Assembly: GCF_900111175.1 (NCBI RefSeq)
Contig: NZ_FOGI01000008.1
Location: 186,001-250,000, forward strand
DNA: 64,000 nucleotides
Source: Actinokineospora terrae
GTDB lineage: Bacteria > Actinomycetota > Actinomycetes > Mycobacteriales > Pseudonocardiaceae
Direction: 5' to 3'
Under the pieces are notes generated by a model. It saw nothing but the letters and a program-made list of their open reading frames with translations. It did not search any database and was not told where the DNA came from. Of this stretch, positions 8,842-16,951 are shown piece after piece. Both the position numbers and the translations under genes were made by a program. Within the stretch, counting starts at the first letter, position 1. Each line of letters begins with the position of its first letter.

Positions 8842-9660
8842 TCACCGCCGTACCGCGCGGTCGAAGACGAGGTTCACGCCCACCGACCACGCGATGATCA
8901 GGAGCGCCGGGACGACGACGGCGGAGGGGATGAGGAAGAGGCCCGCTTGGTTGCGGTCCACCATCACCGCCCAGTCGGCCGCGTCCGGGGCCACGCCGAC
9001 GCCGAGGAAGCCTGCCGAGGCGACGAGGTAGAGGGATGTGGTGATCCGGACCCCGAGGTCGGCGACCAGCGTCGGCGCGACGGCGGGGACCACGTAGCCG
9101 AACGCCAGTCGCCGCCGGGTCTCGCCCTGGAGTCGCATCGCTTCGAGCGCGGGTCGGCTGGCGACCTCCAACGCCGCCGCCCGCACCACCCGCACGAGGT
9201 CGGGCACCGTCACCACGGCCACCACCACGACCACCGTCCCGTACCCGCGCGGCGCGATCCCCGCCACCAGGATCAACACCAACAACGACGGCACCGCCAG
9301 CACGACGTCCAGCGGCCGCATCACCACCTCGTCCAACCACCGCCGCCGCGCCATGGCCGCCACCAACGCCAACGGCACCCCCACCGCGTACGACACCCCA
9401 GTCGCCACCAGCGCAATCCCCACAACCGACCGCCCACCCCCCAACACCAACTCCAGGACGTCCCGCCCCACGAAGTCCGTCCCCAGCACCCCCCTGTCCA
9501 CAAACGCCCGCCCCCGCTCCACCTCCCCCACAAACCAAGGCCCCACCACAGCAATCACCAACGGCACCGCCAACAACACACCCCCAACCCCCAGCCCCCA
9601 ACGCCCCTTCACCCCGCACCACCCACAAACCCACCACGCGCACCAGCACGGCAATCCCAC
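8842..9660 (-). CDS. DppC-like ABC importer permease
   Basis: A 272-residue inner-membrane permease of the BPD-transport family, with about six hydrophobic segments and the EAA-type cytoplasmic loop around ASRPALEAMRLQGETRRRL. It pairs with the DppB-like subunit to form the import channel. The start is uncertain. The ATG at 9660 gives an odd Cys/Trp-rich N-terminus, while the GTG at 9612 (VKGRWGLGVGG) starts directly before the first membrane helix and looks more natural. A separate ATG at 9713 overlaps the DppB stop but is in another frame, so a small sequencing or real frameshift near 9650-9710 cannot be excluded. Confidence 0.85.
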   Translation of the reverse strand: MGLPCWCAWWVCGWCGVKGRWGLGVGGVLLAVPLVIAVVGPWFVGEVERGRAFVDRGVLGTDFVGRDVLELVLGGGRSVVGIALVATGVSYAVGVPLALVAAMARRRWLDEVVMRPLDVVLAVPSLLVLILVAGIAPRGYGTVVVVVAVVTVPDLVRVVRAAALEVASRPALEAMRLQGETRRRLAFGYVVPAVAPTLVADLGVRITTSLYLVASAGFLGVGVAPDAADWAVMVDRNQAGLFLIPSAVVVPALLIIAWSVGVNLVFDRAVRR

Positions 9661-9709
9661 CCCACCCAGCAGTTCGTCCAGCGCTCCCGCCGACCCGGCT
9701 CGGTCATCG

Positions 9710-10663
9710 TCATGCGGCGGTTCCGGCGCGAGGTGCCAGGCGGAAGGCGAGTAGGTCGGCGGCGAGGTTCACCAAGACCGTCGTCACGCCGAACAGGACC
9801 GCCAAGCCTTGGACGACCGGCATGTCGCGCCCAGCGACCGCGTCCACCAGTGCGGTCCCCAGCCCGGGGATCACGAACACCGCCTCGACCACGATCACCC
9901 CGCCCAGCAACCAATCCGTCGTGCGCGCCAACTGCTGCACCGCGGGCGCCAGGGCGTTCGGCAACGCGTGCCGGTAGTCGACGCGGGATCGGCTCAGGCC
10001 GAGGCGGCGGGCGTGGCGGACGTAGTCCGAGGCGAGGGCGTCGATCATGGCGGCGCGGACGAGGCGGGTTATCGCGCAGAGTGGGCGGGCCAGTAGGACG
10101 ATCACGGGCAGGACCAGCACGAGCGGGTCGGCCAGCGGGTCCGCGCCCAGGGCGGTCGGTGGCAGCCAACCCAGGGTGACCCCGAACAGGGCGACCAGCA
10201 CGATCGCCAGGGCGAACTCGGGTACCGCGTGCAACCCGATCGTGGCGGCCGTGACCACCCGGTCGACCCCGCGACCCGCGCGGCGGGCCACGAACACCCC
10301 GAGCAGCACCGACGACGGCACCAGGAGCAGCAACGTCACCCCTGCCAGGAGCAACGTTGTCGGCAACCCACCCGCGATGAAATCCACAACCGGCCGCCCA
10401 GACACCAAGGACGTTCCGAGATCACCCGTGACCAAGCCGCCGAGCCAGCCGACAAAGCGCTCCACAGCGGACTGGTCCAACCCCATCGAGGCGCGGATCG
10501 CCGCCACCCGCGCGGGGTCCGGGTTGTCACCAGCCAGTGCGACAGCAGCGTCCCCCGGCAGCGCCTCGACCAGCAAGAACACCGCCACCAGAACCACGAG
10601 CACCTGCACGAGCCCCAACGCCACCCGGCGGGACGCGTACCGCCCCAGGGTCACCGCAGCCAC
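9710..10663 (-). CDS. DppB-like ABC importer permease
   Basis: A 317-residue permease of the peptide/nickel family with an N-terminal helix (LGLVQVLVVLVAVFLLVEALPGD as one hydrophobic block), a periplasmic region with the family motif RASMGLDQSAVERFVGWL, and five further helices. The EAA-like loop RAAMIDALASDYVRHARRLGL is characteristic. The start is GTG at 10663, overlapping the end of the substrate-binding protein gene by 13 bp, so the two are translationally coupled. The family imports di/oligopeptides, Ni2+ or metal-chelator complexes. Confidence 0.9.
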   Translation of the reverse strand: MAAVTLGRYASRRVALGLVQVLVVLVAVFLLVEALPGDAAVALAGDNPDPARVAAIRASMGLDQSAVERFVGWLGGLVTGDLGTSLVSGRPVVDFIAGGLPTTLLLAGVTLLLLVPSSVLLGVFVARRAGRGVDRVVTAATIGLHAVPEFALAIVLVALFGVTLGWLPPTALGADPLADPLVLVLPVIVLLARPLCAITRLVRAAMIDALASDYVRHARRLGLSRSRVDYRHALPNALAPAVQQLARTTDWLLGGVIVVEAVFVIPGLGTALVDAVAGRDMPVVQGLAVLFGVTTVLVNLAADLLAFRLAPRAGTAA

Positions 10664-12180
10664 ACGCGGTCGAATCGGGCCCAGCCGAGGGTGTTCGCGG
10701 GCGCCGTCCCCACGCCGTCAACACTCGGAGACGTACCCACGACCCAGTCAGCGAAGCCCCACACCAGATACCCACCCTCGGCGTGCAGAGTCCGCTGCAT
10801 CTCCTGGTACACCGAGTCTCGCACGCCAGCATCCACAGTAGACACTGCCTTGTCGTAGAGCGCGTCGAACTCGGGCCGCGCCCACTTGGTCACGTTGGTG
10901 GTGGACTTCGACAGCAGCCGCTGGGACAGGTGCGACTCGATCGGCATCGCGCCGGAGCGGAAGCTCGACAGGGAGCCGTTCTTCAGCGTGTCCGACCAGA
11001 ACGTGTCCTTGTCGCCGACCGTGACGTCGAGCGTGATCCCCGCCTGCCTCGCCTGGTCGGCCAGCACGGTCGCCGCCTCGACGAAGCCGGTCGCCGCCTC
11101 CGAGGTGTTCAGCGCGACCTTGAGGCCATCGGCACCGGCCCGCTTGATCAGGAACCGGGCCTTGTCCAGGTCGCGGGCCCGCTGCGGAATGTCGTCCGCG
11201 TAGTGCCTGTACCCCTTGCCGTACAGGTCGTTGGCCACCTGACCCGACCCCGACAGCACCGACTCGACCAGCTGCGGGCGGTCCGCCAGCAGGAACATCG
11301 CCTCGCGCAGGTCGCGGTTGTCGAACGGCGGCCGGTCGACCTTCATCGCGAACGCCTGGATGCCGCTGTTGGGCGAGCGCAGGATCCGCACCCGACCACC
11401 AGCCTCGTGCGCTCGGGCGGTGACCGGCGACAGGTCGTGCGCGTACTCGACCTGACCGGCCAGCAAGGCGTTGACCCGCGCCGATTCCTCGTTGGCCAGC
11501 ACGAACTCCAGCTCGTCCAGCTTGGCGGCGCCGTCCCAGTAGTCCGCGTACCGCTTGACCACAGTGGACCGACCAGGGGTGAACGAGGAGAACGAGAACG
11601 GCCCGGACCCGACCGGCCTGGCGAAGTCCTCAGTAGACTCGGGGATGATGTAGGCGGAGAACGTCGCCAGGGCATTCGGGAACTCGACGTAGGGCCGGGT
11701 CAGCACGAACTCGACTGTCCGGTCGTCCACCTCGCGACTGGCCGTCAGGTCGATCACCGCCAGGCTGGCCTTGGCCCGGAACGCGCGCTTCGGGTCCAGG
11801 ATGCGCGCGTAGCTCGACAGCACGTCGGCGGCCCGCACCGGCCGTCCGTCGTGGAACGTGGCCTGGCGCAACGAGACCCGCCAGACTGTGGCGTCCGCAT
11901 TCGACTCCCACTTCTCGGCGAGCCGGGGCACCGGGGTCAGGTCGTCGCCGAAGTCGGCGAGCTTGTCGTAGAGCGCCTTGGACCGCGCCGCCTCGACGAA
12001 CAGGCTCGCCATGTGCGGGTCGAGCACCTCTTTCGCGCCGCCACCGGCGAACGCGGCCCGCACTCGGCCACCCGAACGCGGAGCGGACTGCCCAGGGCTG
12101 GACGCGCACCCGGCTAACGCGAGACCACCGGCGAGGGCCAGGAAGCCGCGTCGGCGCAGGGTCGGGAACGGGTCGGACAT
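10651..12180 (-). CDS. Extracellular solute-binding lipoprotein, family 5
   Basis: A 509-residue receptor of the peptide/nickel importer. The N-terminus combines a Tat-like motif (RRRGFLALAG, Arg 9-11) with a lipobox LAGC at Cys 25, so it is probably exported folded and lipid-anchored. The body matches SBP_bac_5: LRQATFHDGRPVRAADVLSS, PVGSGPFSFSSF and WDGAAKLDELEFVL. Family-5 receptors bind peptides, opines, Ni2+ or metal-chelator complexes. In this cluster the natural ligand may be the cluster product, possibly metal-loaded; that is inference. A GGAGG site precedes the ATG, 20 bp after the methyltransferase stop. Confidence 0.92.
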   Translation of the reverse strand: MSDPFPTLRRRGFLALAGGLALAGCASSPGQSAPRSGGRVRAAFAGGGAKEVLDPHMASLFVEAARSKALYDKLADFGDDLTPVPRLAEKWESNADATVWRVSLRQATFHDGRPVRAADVLSSYARILDPKRAFRAKASLAVIDLTASREVDDRTVEFVLTRPYVEFPNALATFSAYIIPESTEDFARPVGSGPFSFSSFTPGRSTVVKRYADYWDGAAKLDELEFVLANEESARVNALLAGQVEYAHDLSPVTARAHEAGGRVRILRSPNSGIQAFAMKVDRPPFDNRDLREAMFLLADRPQLVESVLSGSGQVANDLYGKGYRHYADDIPQRARDLDKARFLIKRAGADGLKVALNTSEAATGFVEAATVLADQARQAGITLDVTVGDKDTFWSDTLKNGSLSSFRSGAMPIESHLSQRLLSKSTTNVTKWARPEFDALYDKAVSTVDAGVRDSVYQEMQRTLHAEGGYLVWGFADWVVGTSPSVDGVGTAPANTLGWARFDRVWLR

Positions 12181-12200
12181 GGCGGGCCTCCAGGAAGGGG

Positions 12201-12980
12201 CTAGCGGGGACGGGAGCGGGCGACCAGGTGCAACCGGTCGCCGGATAACGCGGTGGACAGCACGGCGTCGGGGGCCCACCGCACGTCGGTGCGCGGGCCG
12301 GGTTCGTCGAACAGGGCGAGCACGTCGAACCCCGCCGCCGCCAGGTGCGCGCGCAACTCCAGCGGGAACAGCAGCCGCCACGCGGTCTCCTCGACCACCG
12401 GGTCGGCCAGTTCGGCCCAGGTCCACACCCGGTGCCTGCGCAACAATTGGTTGGCGTGGTCGATCCACAGCCGGGTGCGCGCGGTGTAGGCGATCCCGTC
12501 CCACGCGACCGTGCGGACGGTGACCTCGTTGAGCAGCTCGGTGTTGCCCAGGAAGAACGCACCGTTGCGCATCTCGGCGATCAGCAGGCCACCCGGTGCG
12601 AGGTGGGCGTGGCAGTTGTCGAGGAACGCGCGCAGGTCCGCATCGGTGTGGCAGTAGAGCATGGTGCTGTCCAGGCACGTGACGACGTCAACGGTGCGAC
12701 CGATGTCGAACGCGCGCATGTCGCCGTGCTTGAAGTCGACACCGTTGTGCCGGGCGGCGGCGAACGCCAGCATCGAGTGGGACAGGTCGACCGCGGTGAC
12801 CTCGTAGCCCAGGCGCGCCAGGTACCCGGCGTCGCGGCCGGTCCCGCAGCCGACGTCGAGCACCCGCGTGCCGCCGCCGAAGCGGCCGATGACGTCGTGC
12901 GCGAACCGGGCAGCGCGGTGGTCGGGATCCGGGAACCGGCGTTCGTAGAGTTCGGGGTTGTCGGTCAGGAAGTTGCCCAT
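12201..12980 (-). CDS. Class I SAM-dependent methyltransferase
   Basis: A 259-residue soluble methyltransferase. Motif I (VLDVGCGTGRDAGYLARLGY) is at about residues 39-58 and is followed by the acidic motif II residue in TAVDLSHSML. The rest of the Rossmann core includes KHGDMRAFDIG and LAPGGLLIAEMRNG. No RNA- or DNA-binding extension is seen, so a small-molecule acceptor is likely. Its first 16 bp overlap the 3-prime end of the exporter gene and it sits just before the importer receptor, so methylation of the cluster product (N, O or carboxylate) is a reasonable inference. Confidence 0.88.
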   Translation of the reverse strand: MGNFLTDNPELYERRFPDPDHRAARFAHDVIGRFGGGTRVLDVGCGTGRDAGYLARLGYEVTAVDLSHSMLAFAAARHNGVDFKHGDMRAFDIGRTVDVVTCLDSTMLYCHTDADLRAFLDNCHAHLAPGGLLIAEMRNGAFFLGNTELLNEVTVRTVAWDGIAYTARTRLWIDHANQLLRRHRVWTWAELADPVVEETAWRLLFPLELRAHLAAAGFDVLALFDEPGPRTDVRWAPDAVLSTALSGDRLHLVARSRPR

Positions 12981-14140
12981 GTCGCCGTCCTCTCCGGAAT
13001 CCGCACGCACACCGCGCACGCCAGCCCGACCGCCGCGCACACCAGGCACGCCGCCCAGCCGCCGAGGTCGCTCACCCAGCCCACGACCACCGTCGTCACC
13101 GCGGCCAACGCGCCGGAGACGAGGTAGAAGACGCCGAAGTAGGTGCCGGTGACCCGCTCCTCGCCGAACACGGGGACCAGCTCGTAGACGAACGGTTGCG
13201 CCACCATGCACCCGACGGCCAGCCCGAGAACAGCGACGACCACAGCGGCGATCGAGAGCGCGGGCCACAGGTAAGACGCAGCCGGGGCGAGGAAACCCGA
13301 ACCCATCAAGCCAAGTCCGACCGCGACAGTCCGCCGACGCGGCATGTCCTTGAGTGCCTTGGTGATCCACACCTGTCCGATCAAAGTGACCACAGTGGAC
13401 AGCACGAACACCCCGGCGACACTGCCTGCCCAGCCGGTCGCGCGGGTGGCCTCGAACGGCAGCACCAGGTACAGCTGGTTCTGCAACGTGAACAGGCCCG
13501 CGGCGGCCGCGCTGAAGACCAGGAACGGTCGATTCGCCAAGCACGCCTTGATGTCGGCGAACACCGAGGTCGGCGCGGCGGGCACCGCCCGCGCGGGCAG
13601 CACGAGCGCCTGGACGACGGTCAGCACCGCGAAGATGCCCGCCGCGACGGTCGCCGACAGCCGGAAGTCGACCAGCAGCAGCACGCTCCCGAGCACCGGC
13701 CCGACGAGGGCGCCGGTCTGCCCGTAGACCGCGAACAGGGCGAACACCTCGGCCCGCCGCGGCAACGGTGTCTCGACCGAGATGTACGCGCGCACCGCGG
13801 GGTTGAACAACGCACCGGCGACGCCGCTGAGCACCGCCGCCGCGAGCAGCACCGCGGGCGCGTCGCCGAGGGCGAACAGCCCGAACCCGAGGGCGCGGAC
13901 GGCGCAGCCCGCGATGATCACGCCGCGCACGCCGAGCCGGTCGGCCGCGGTGCCGCCGAGCAGGAAGAGCCCTTGCTGGCTCAGGTTGCGCACGCCGAGC
14001 ACCACTCCGGCCAGCGCGGCGGAGAGGCCGAGGTCCTCGGTCATGTGCGTCGCCAGGTACGGGATCAGCAGGTAGAACCCGGTGTTGACGCCGAACTGGT
14101 TGACCAGCAGCACGCGCACCGGGAGGGGGAACGACCTCAC
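12965..14140 (-). CDS. MFS transporter, probable exporter of the cluster product
   Basis: A 391-residue, 12-helix major facilitator. The loop 2-3 motif is present as GGTAADRLGVRG, and the two six-helix halves are separated by a loop around ALVLPARAVPAAPTSVF. It starts at GTG 14140, overlapping the TGA of the upstream epimerase-like gene (GTGA), so expression is coupled. Proton-driven efflux is the usual role. Placement between biosynthetic enzymes and an ABC importer matches the export/re-import logic of metallophore clusters, but the substrate is not shown by the sequence. Confidence 0.88.
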   Translation of the reverse strand: MRSFPLPVRVLLVNQFGVNTGFYLLIPYLATHMTEDLGLSAALAGVVLGVRNLSQQGLFLLGGTAADRLGVRGVIIAGCAVRALGFGLFALGDAPAVLLAAAVLSGVAGALFNPAVRAYISVETPLPRRAEVFALFAVYGQTGALVGPVLGSVLLLVDFRLSATVAAGIFAVLTVVQALVLPARAVPAAPTSVFADIKACLANRPFLVFSAAAAGLFTLQNQLYLVLPFEATRATGWAGSVAGVFVLSTVVTLIGQVWITKALKDMPRRRTVAVGLGLMGSGFLAPAASYLWPALSIAAVVVAVLGLAVGCMVAQPFVYELVPVFGEERVTGTYFGVFYLVSGALAAVTTVVVGWVSDLGGWAACLVCAAVGLACAVCVRIPERTATWATS

Positions 14141-15123
14141 CGCCGCACCAGGCCCCAGCCGGGGCCGCCGCGCAGCCGCACCGTGCCGTCGACCCCGCCG
14201 AGCCCGGTCCACGGGTCGTCGGCGAGCAGCAGGTGACCGTCGAGGTCGACCCAGCGGGCGTGCCCGCTCAGGTGCACGGCGGGCGCGATGCCCAGCGAAC
14301 TGGACACCAGGCAGCCGAGCAGCACGTCCAGGCCCGCCGACCGCGCCGCCTCGATCGCGGCGAGTGCCTGGGTGGGACCGCCGAACTTGGCCAGCTTGAT
14401 GTTGACCCCGTCGACCACCCCGGCGAGGTCGGCCACGTCGTCGACCGTCTCGACGTCCTCGTCGGCGACGACCGGGATCGGCGAGCGCGCGGTCACCCAG
14501 GCCAGTCGTGCCCGTTGGCCCGGCGCGATCGGCTGCTCGACCACCTCCACTCGGGACGGTGCCATCCGCTCCAGCGTCCGCACGGCCTCGTCCGGGGTCC
14601 AGCCACCGTTGGGGTCGAGCATGATCCGTGCCTGAGGGGCCGCCGCCCGCACTTGCGCGACCCTGGCGACATCGTCCGGCGAACCGGCTTTGACCTTCAG
14701 GACGGTGAAACCTCGGCCCACCAGCGCTTCGGCGGCTTCTCCGGCGGGTACGCCGAGACCGATCGTGCGCGCGGTCGACACATCCGTCCACTGTGGATGT
14801 CCGAAGAGCTCATGCGCGGGCACGCCGGTGCGCACGGCGGCCAACTCCCACAAGGCGGCGTCCACCCCGGCCCTCACACCGGGGTGGAGACCGGCGAGCA
14901 AGTCCTCGCCGATGTCAGGCAAGGCGTCGGCGACCACGGCGAGCTGCTTGGCGATCTCCGCCGCGTCCAGTCCGTAGTAGACACTGGTGATGATCTCCCC
15001 TCGGCCGACGTCGCCGTGGTCGGTGAGCGTGACCTCGACGGCCTCGCGCTCGTTCATCACCGACCGGGAGATGCGCAGCGGCTCGGCCAGGCGCAGGGTC
15101 GAGCGGGTCCAGTCGAGCCTCAT
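14137..15123 (-). CDS. Dipeptide epimerase-like enolase-superfamily enzyme
   Basis: A 328-residue member of the muconate-lactonizing subgroup closest in motif pattern to L-Ala-D/L-Glu epimerases. The catalytic Lys pair KxK is in FTVLKVKAG, metal ligands are in MLDPNGG, VEVVEQPI and VVADEDVE, and the second base Lys is in VNIKLAKFGGP. The C-terminal DLDGHLLLADDP contains the DxD element that binds the dipeptide alpha-ammonium group in this family. The reaction is probably 1,1-proton transfer at an amino-acid alpha carbon. Here it follows a ligase and an amino-acid synthase, so it may set a D-stereocentre in a dipeptide-like product. It overlaps both neighbours by 4 bp. Confidence 0.85.
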   Translation of the reverse strand: MRLDWTRSTLRLAEPLRISRSVMNEREAVEVTLTDHGDVGRGEIITSVYYGLDAAEIAKQLAVVADALPDIGEDLLAGLHPGVRAGVDAALWELAAVRTGVPAHELFGHPQWTDVSTARTIGLGVPAGEAAEALVGRGFTVLKVKAGSPDDVARVAQVRAAAPQARIMLDPNGGWTPDEAVRTLERMAPSRVEVVEQPIAPGQRARLAWVTARSPIPVVADEDVETVDDVADLAGVVDGVNIKLAKFGGPTQALAAIEAARSAGLDVLLGCLVSSSLGIAPAVHLSGHARWVDLDGHLLLADDPWTGLGGVDGTVRLRGGPGWGLVRR

Positions 15124-16160
15124 GCCGGGACCCCCAGCGGGTCGGTGACGGTGGTGCACCGGGACCAGCGGCTCAGCGGCGCCGCGGCCGGGTCCGCGAC
15201 CTCGACGGGGTGGTCGGACGGGCGGCCGAGCAGGCCCCTGGCCTGGCAGAACCCGTCGTCGAAGATCGTCTCCAGGTACCGGTGCACGCCGTCGGGGAAC
15301 ACGGTGACCACGACCGCGCCCGGCTCGACCCTGGCCACCCAGGCGGCGACGGTGGCGACCGCGCCCGTGCTCCAGCCGCCGCTGACGAACCCGTCGCGGG
15401 CCAGTGCGCGGCAGGCCGCGACGACCTCCACCGGGCCGAGCCAGTGCACCTCGTCGAACTCGCGGTACGCAACGTTGCGCGGGTGGATGCTGCTGCCGAG
15501 CCCGCGCATCACCCTGGGCAGCGCGGGCTGGCCGAAGATCGTCGAGCCGACCGCGTCGACCCCGATCAGCCGCAGATCGGGCCGGTGCCTGCGCAACTCC
15601 CCCGCGACGCCCGCGCTGTGGCCGCCGGTGCCGACGCTGCACACCAGGACGTCGATGTGGTCGAGCTGGTCGAGCAGTTCGCGCGCGAGTGCGGCGTACC
15701 CGGTCGGGTTGGCCGGGTTGTTGTACTGGTCGGGCCAGTGGGCGCCGGGGATCTCGGCCAGCACCGCGTGCAGCCGGTCGAGCCTGGCGCGTTGCCAGCC
15801 GCCGGTCGGGTGCGGCCGCGTGACGACCTCGAGGCGGGCGCCGTGCGCGGTGAGCAGGGCGCGCATCACCGGTTCGAGCTCGTCGTCGACCACCAGGACG
15901 ACCGGGTGGCCCAGGGCCTGACCGGCGAAGGCCAGGCCGAGGCCGAGGGTGCCGCTGGTGGACTCCACGACCGGGGCGCCGGGGGCGAGCCTGCCGTCGG
16001 TGCGGGCGGCCATGAGCATCGACACCGCCGCGCGCGCCTTCATCCCGCCCGCGCCGAGGCACTCCAGCTTCGCCCAGAACCCGGTGTGCTGGTGCGGCAG
16101 CGGGGTGGTGACCCTGGCCAGCGGGGTGCCGCCGACCAGGTCGAGCAGTTCGGGTCTCAC
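15120..16160 (-). CDS. Cysteine-synthase-like PLP-dependent enzyme (beta-replacement type)
   Basis: A 346-residue fold-type II PLP enzyme. The PLP Lys lies in LECLGAGGMKARAA, the phosphate loop is SVGTGGHSAGV, and the substrate loop reads ESTSGTLGLGLA instead of the TSGNTG of ordinary O-acetylserine sulfhydrylases, so substrate choice is probably altered. Relatives such as SbnA make non-protein amino acids (for example 2,3-diaminopropionate precursors) by beta-replacement. Housekeeping CysK is unlikely given the cluster context. The GTG at 16160 overlaps the upstream stop by 4 bp. It probably supplies an unusual amino-acid building block. Confidence 0.85.
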   Translation of the reverse strand: MRPELLDLVGGTPLARVTTPLPHQHTGFWAKLECLGAGGMKARAAVSMLMAARTDGRLAPGAPVVESTSGTLGLGLAFAGQALGHPVVLVVDDELEPVMRALLTAHGARLEVVTRPHPTGGWQRARLDRLHAVLAEIPGAHWPDQYNNPANPTGYAALARELLDQLDHIDVLVCSVGTGGHSAGVAGELRRHRPDLRLIGVDAVGSTIFGQPALPRVMRGLGSSIHPRNVAYREFDEVHWLGPVEVVAACRALARDGFVSGGWSTGAVATVAAWVARVEPGAVVVTVFPDGVHRYLETIFDDGFCQARGLLGRPSDHPVEVADPAAAPLSRWSRCTTVTDPLGVPA

Positions 16161-16951
16161 CGGGCCTCCCGGTAGCGGTGCAGCACGGTGGGGCCGCCGT
16201 CGAGCCAGAAGAAGGGGTAGGGCTCCGCGCACACGGCCGTGACGCCGGTGCCGATCAGACAGGGCAACACTGCGCTGCCGGTCTGCGCGAACATCACCAA
16301 CGGGACGTCCGCCGCAACGGCCGCAGCGCGCAACGTCTCGAACGAGCCGTTGCCGAGGGTCATCCCGGTCGCCAGGATCGCATCGCACCCGGTGAGGTCC
16401 GCATCGTTGCTAATCGGCTCGCCCCATTCGGTCCGACCGCCCCGCAGATCGCACGGCCGGTAGTGGATGCCGCGGTCGCGCAGGTGGTGCAACAGTGAGT
16501 TCACGACGCCGACGACGAGCACCCGCTGCCCCGGCACCGCACCGAGCAGGTCGACGACGTGCCCGGCGCGCACCAGTGACTTCTCCAGCGACGTGCCCTG
16601 GTCGATCCGAACGTTGTCGTCCGCGTGCTCCTCGTGCGGCCGGGCAGCCATCAGGTACGCGTCCAACGCCGCCACTCGCACGGCGAGCACCGGGTGGTCG
16701 AACAGTGCGTCGACGGGCGCACCGATGCAGTCGTAGACCAGGTCGTCGTCAACGGTGCCGGGTTCGACCGCGCACGACCCGACCGCGCGGCCGACCCGCA
16801 GGCTGAGGACCTCGTTGCGGTAACCGGTCCCCCTGGTGTCGTGCCGGACCGCCTGCCGGGTGGTGAACCCGACGCTGACCTCGTTGTCGGTGGGCAGGCC
16901 GAACGCGCCGCCCCGGACCTGGTCGACCAGGTCCGCCACGACCGCGCTCAT
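16157..16951 (-). CDS. DUF4213/DUF364 protein (putative heavy-metal-chelation Rossmann domain)
   Basis: A 264-residue protein. The N-terminal half (about 1-110, with EVSVGFTTRQAVRHDTRGTGY) resembles DUF4213. The C-terminal half (about 125-255) resembles DUF364 with LLGAVPGQRVLVVGVVNSLL and DAILATGMTLGNGSFETL, the latter typical of the family. DUF364 proteins are annotated as putative heavy-metal chelation factors from structure, but no reaction is established. It overlaps the ATP-grasp gene by 4 bp (ATGA). Within this block it could be a tailoring enzyme or a metal-handling protein; the function is open. Confidence 0.75.
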   Translation of the reverse strand: MSAVVADLVDQVRGGAFGLPTDNEVSVGFTTRQAVRHDTRGTGYRNEVLSLRVGRAVGSCAVEPGTVDDDLVYDCIGAPVDALFDHPVLAVRVAALDAYLMAARPHEEHADDNVRIDQGTSLEKSLVRAGHVVDLLGAVPGQRVLVVGVVNSLLHHLRDRGIHYRPCDLRGGRTEWGEPISNDADLTGCDAILATGMTLGNGSFETLRAAAVAADVPLVMFAQTGSAVLPCLIGTGVTAVCAEPYPFFWLDGGPTVLHRYREAR

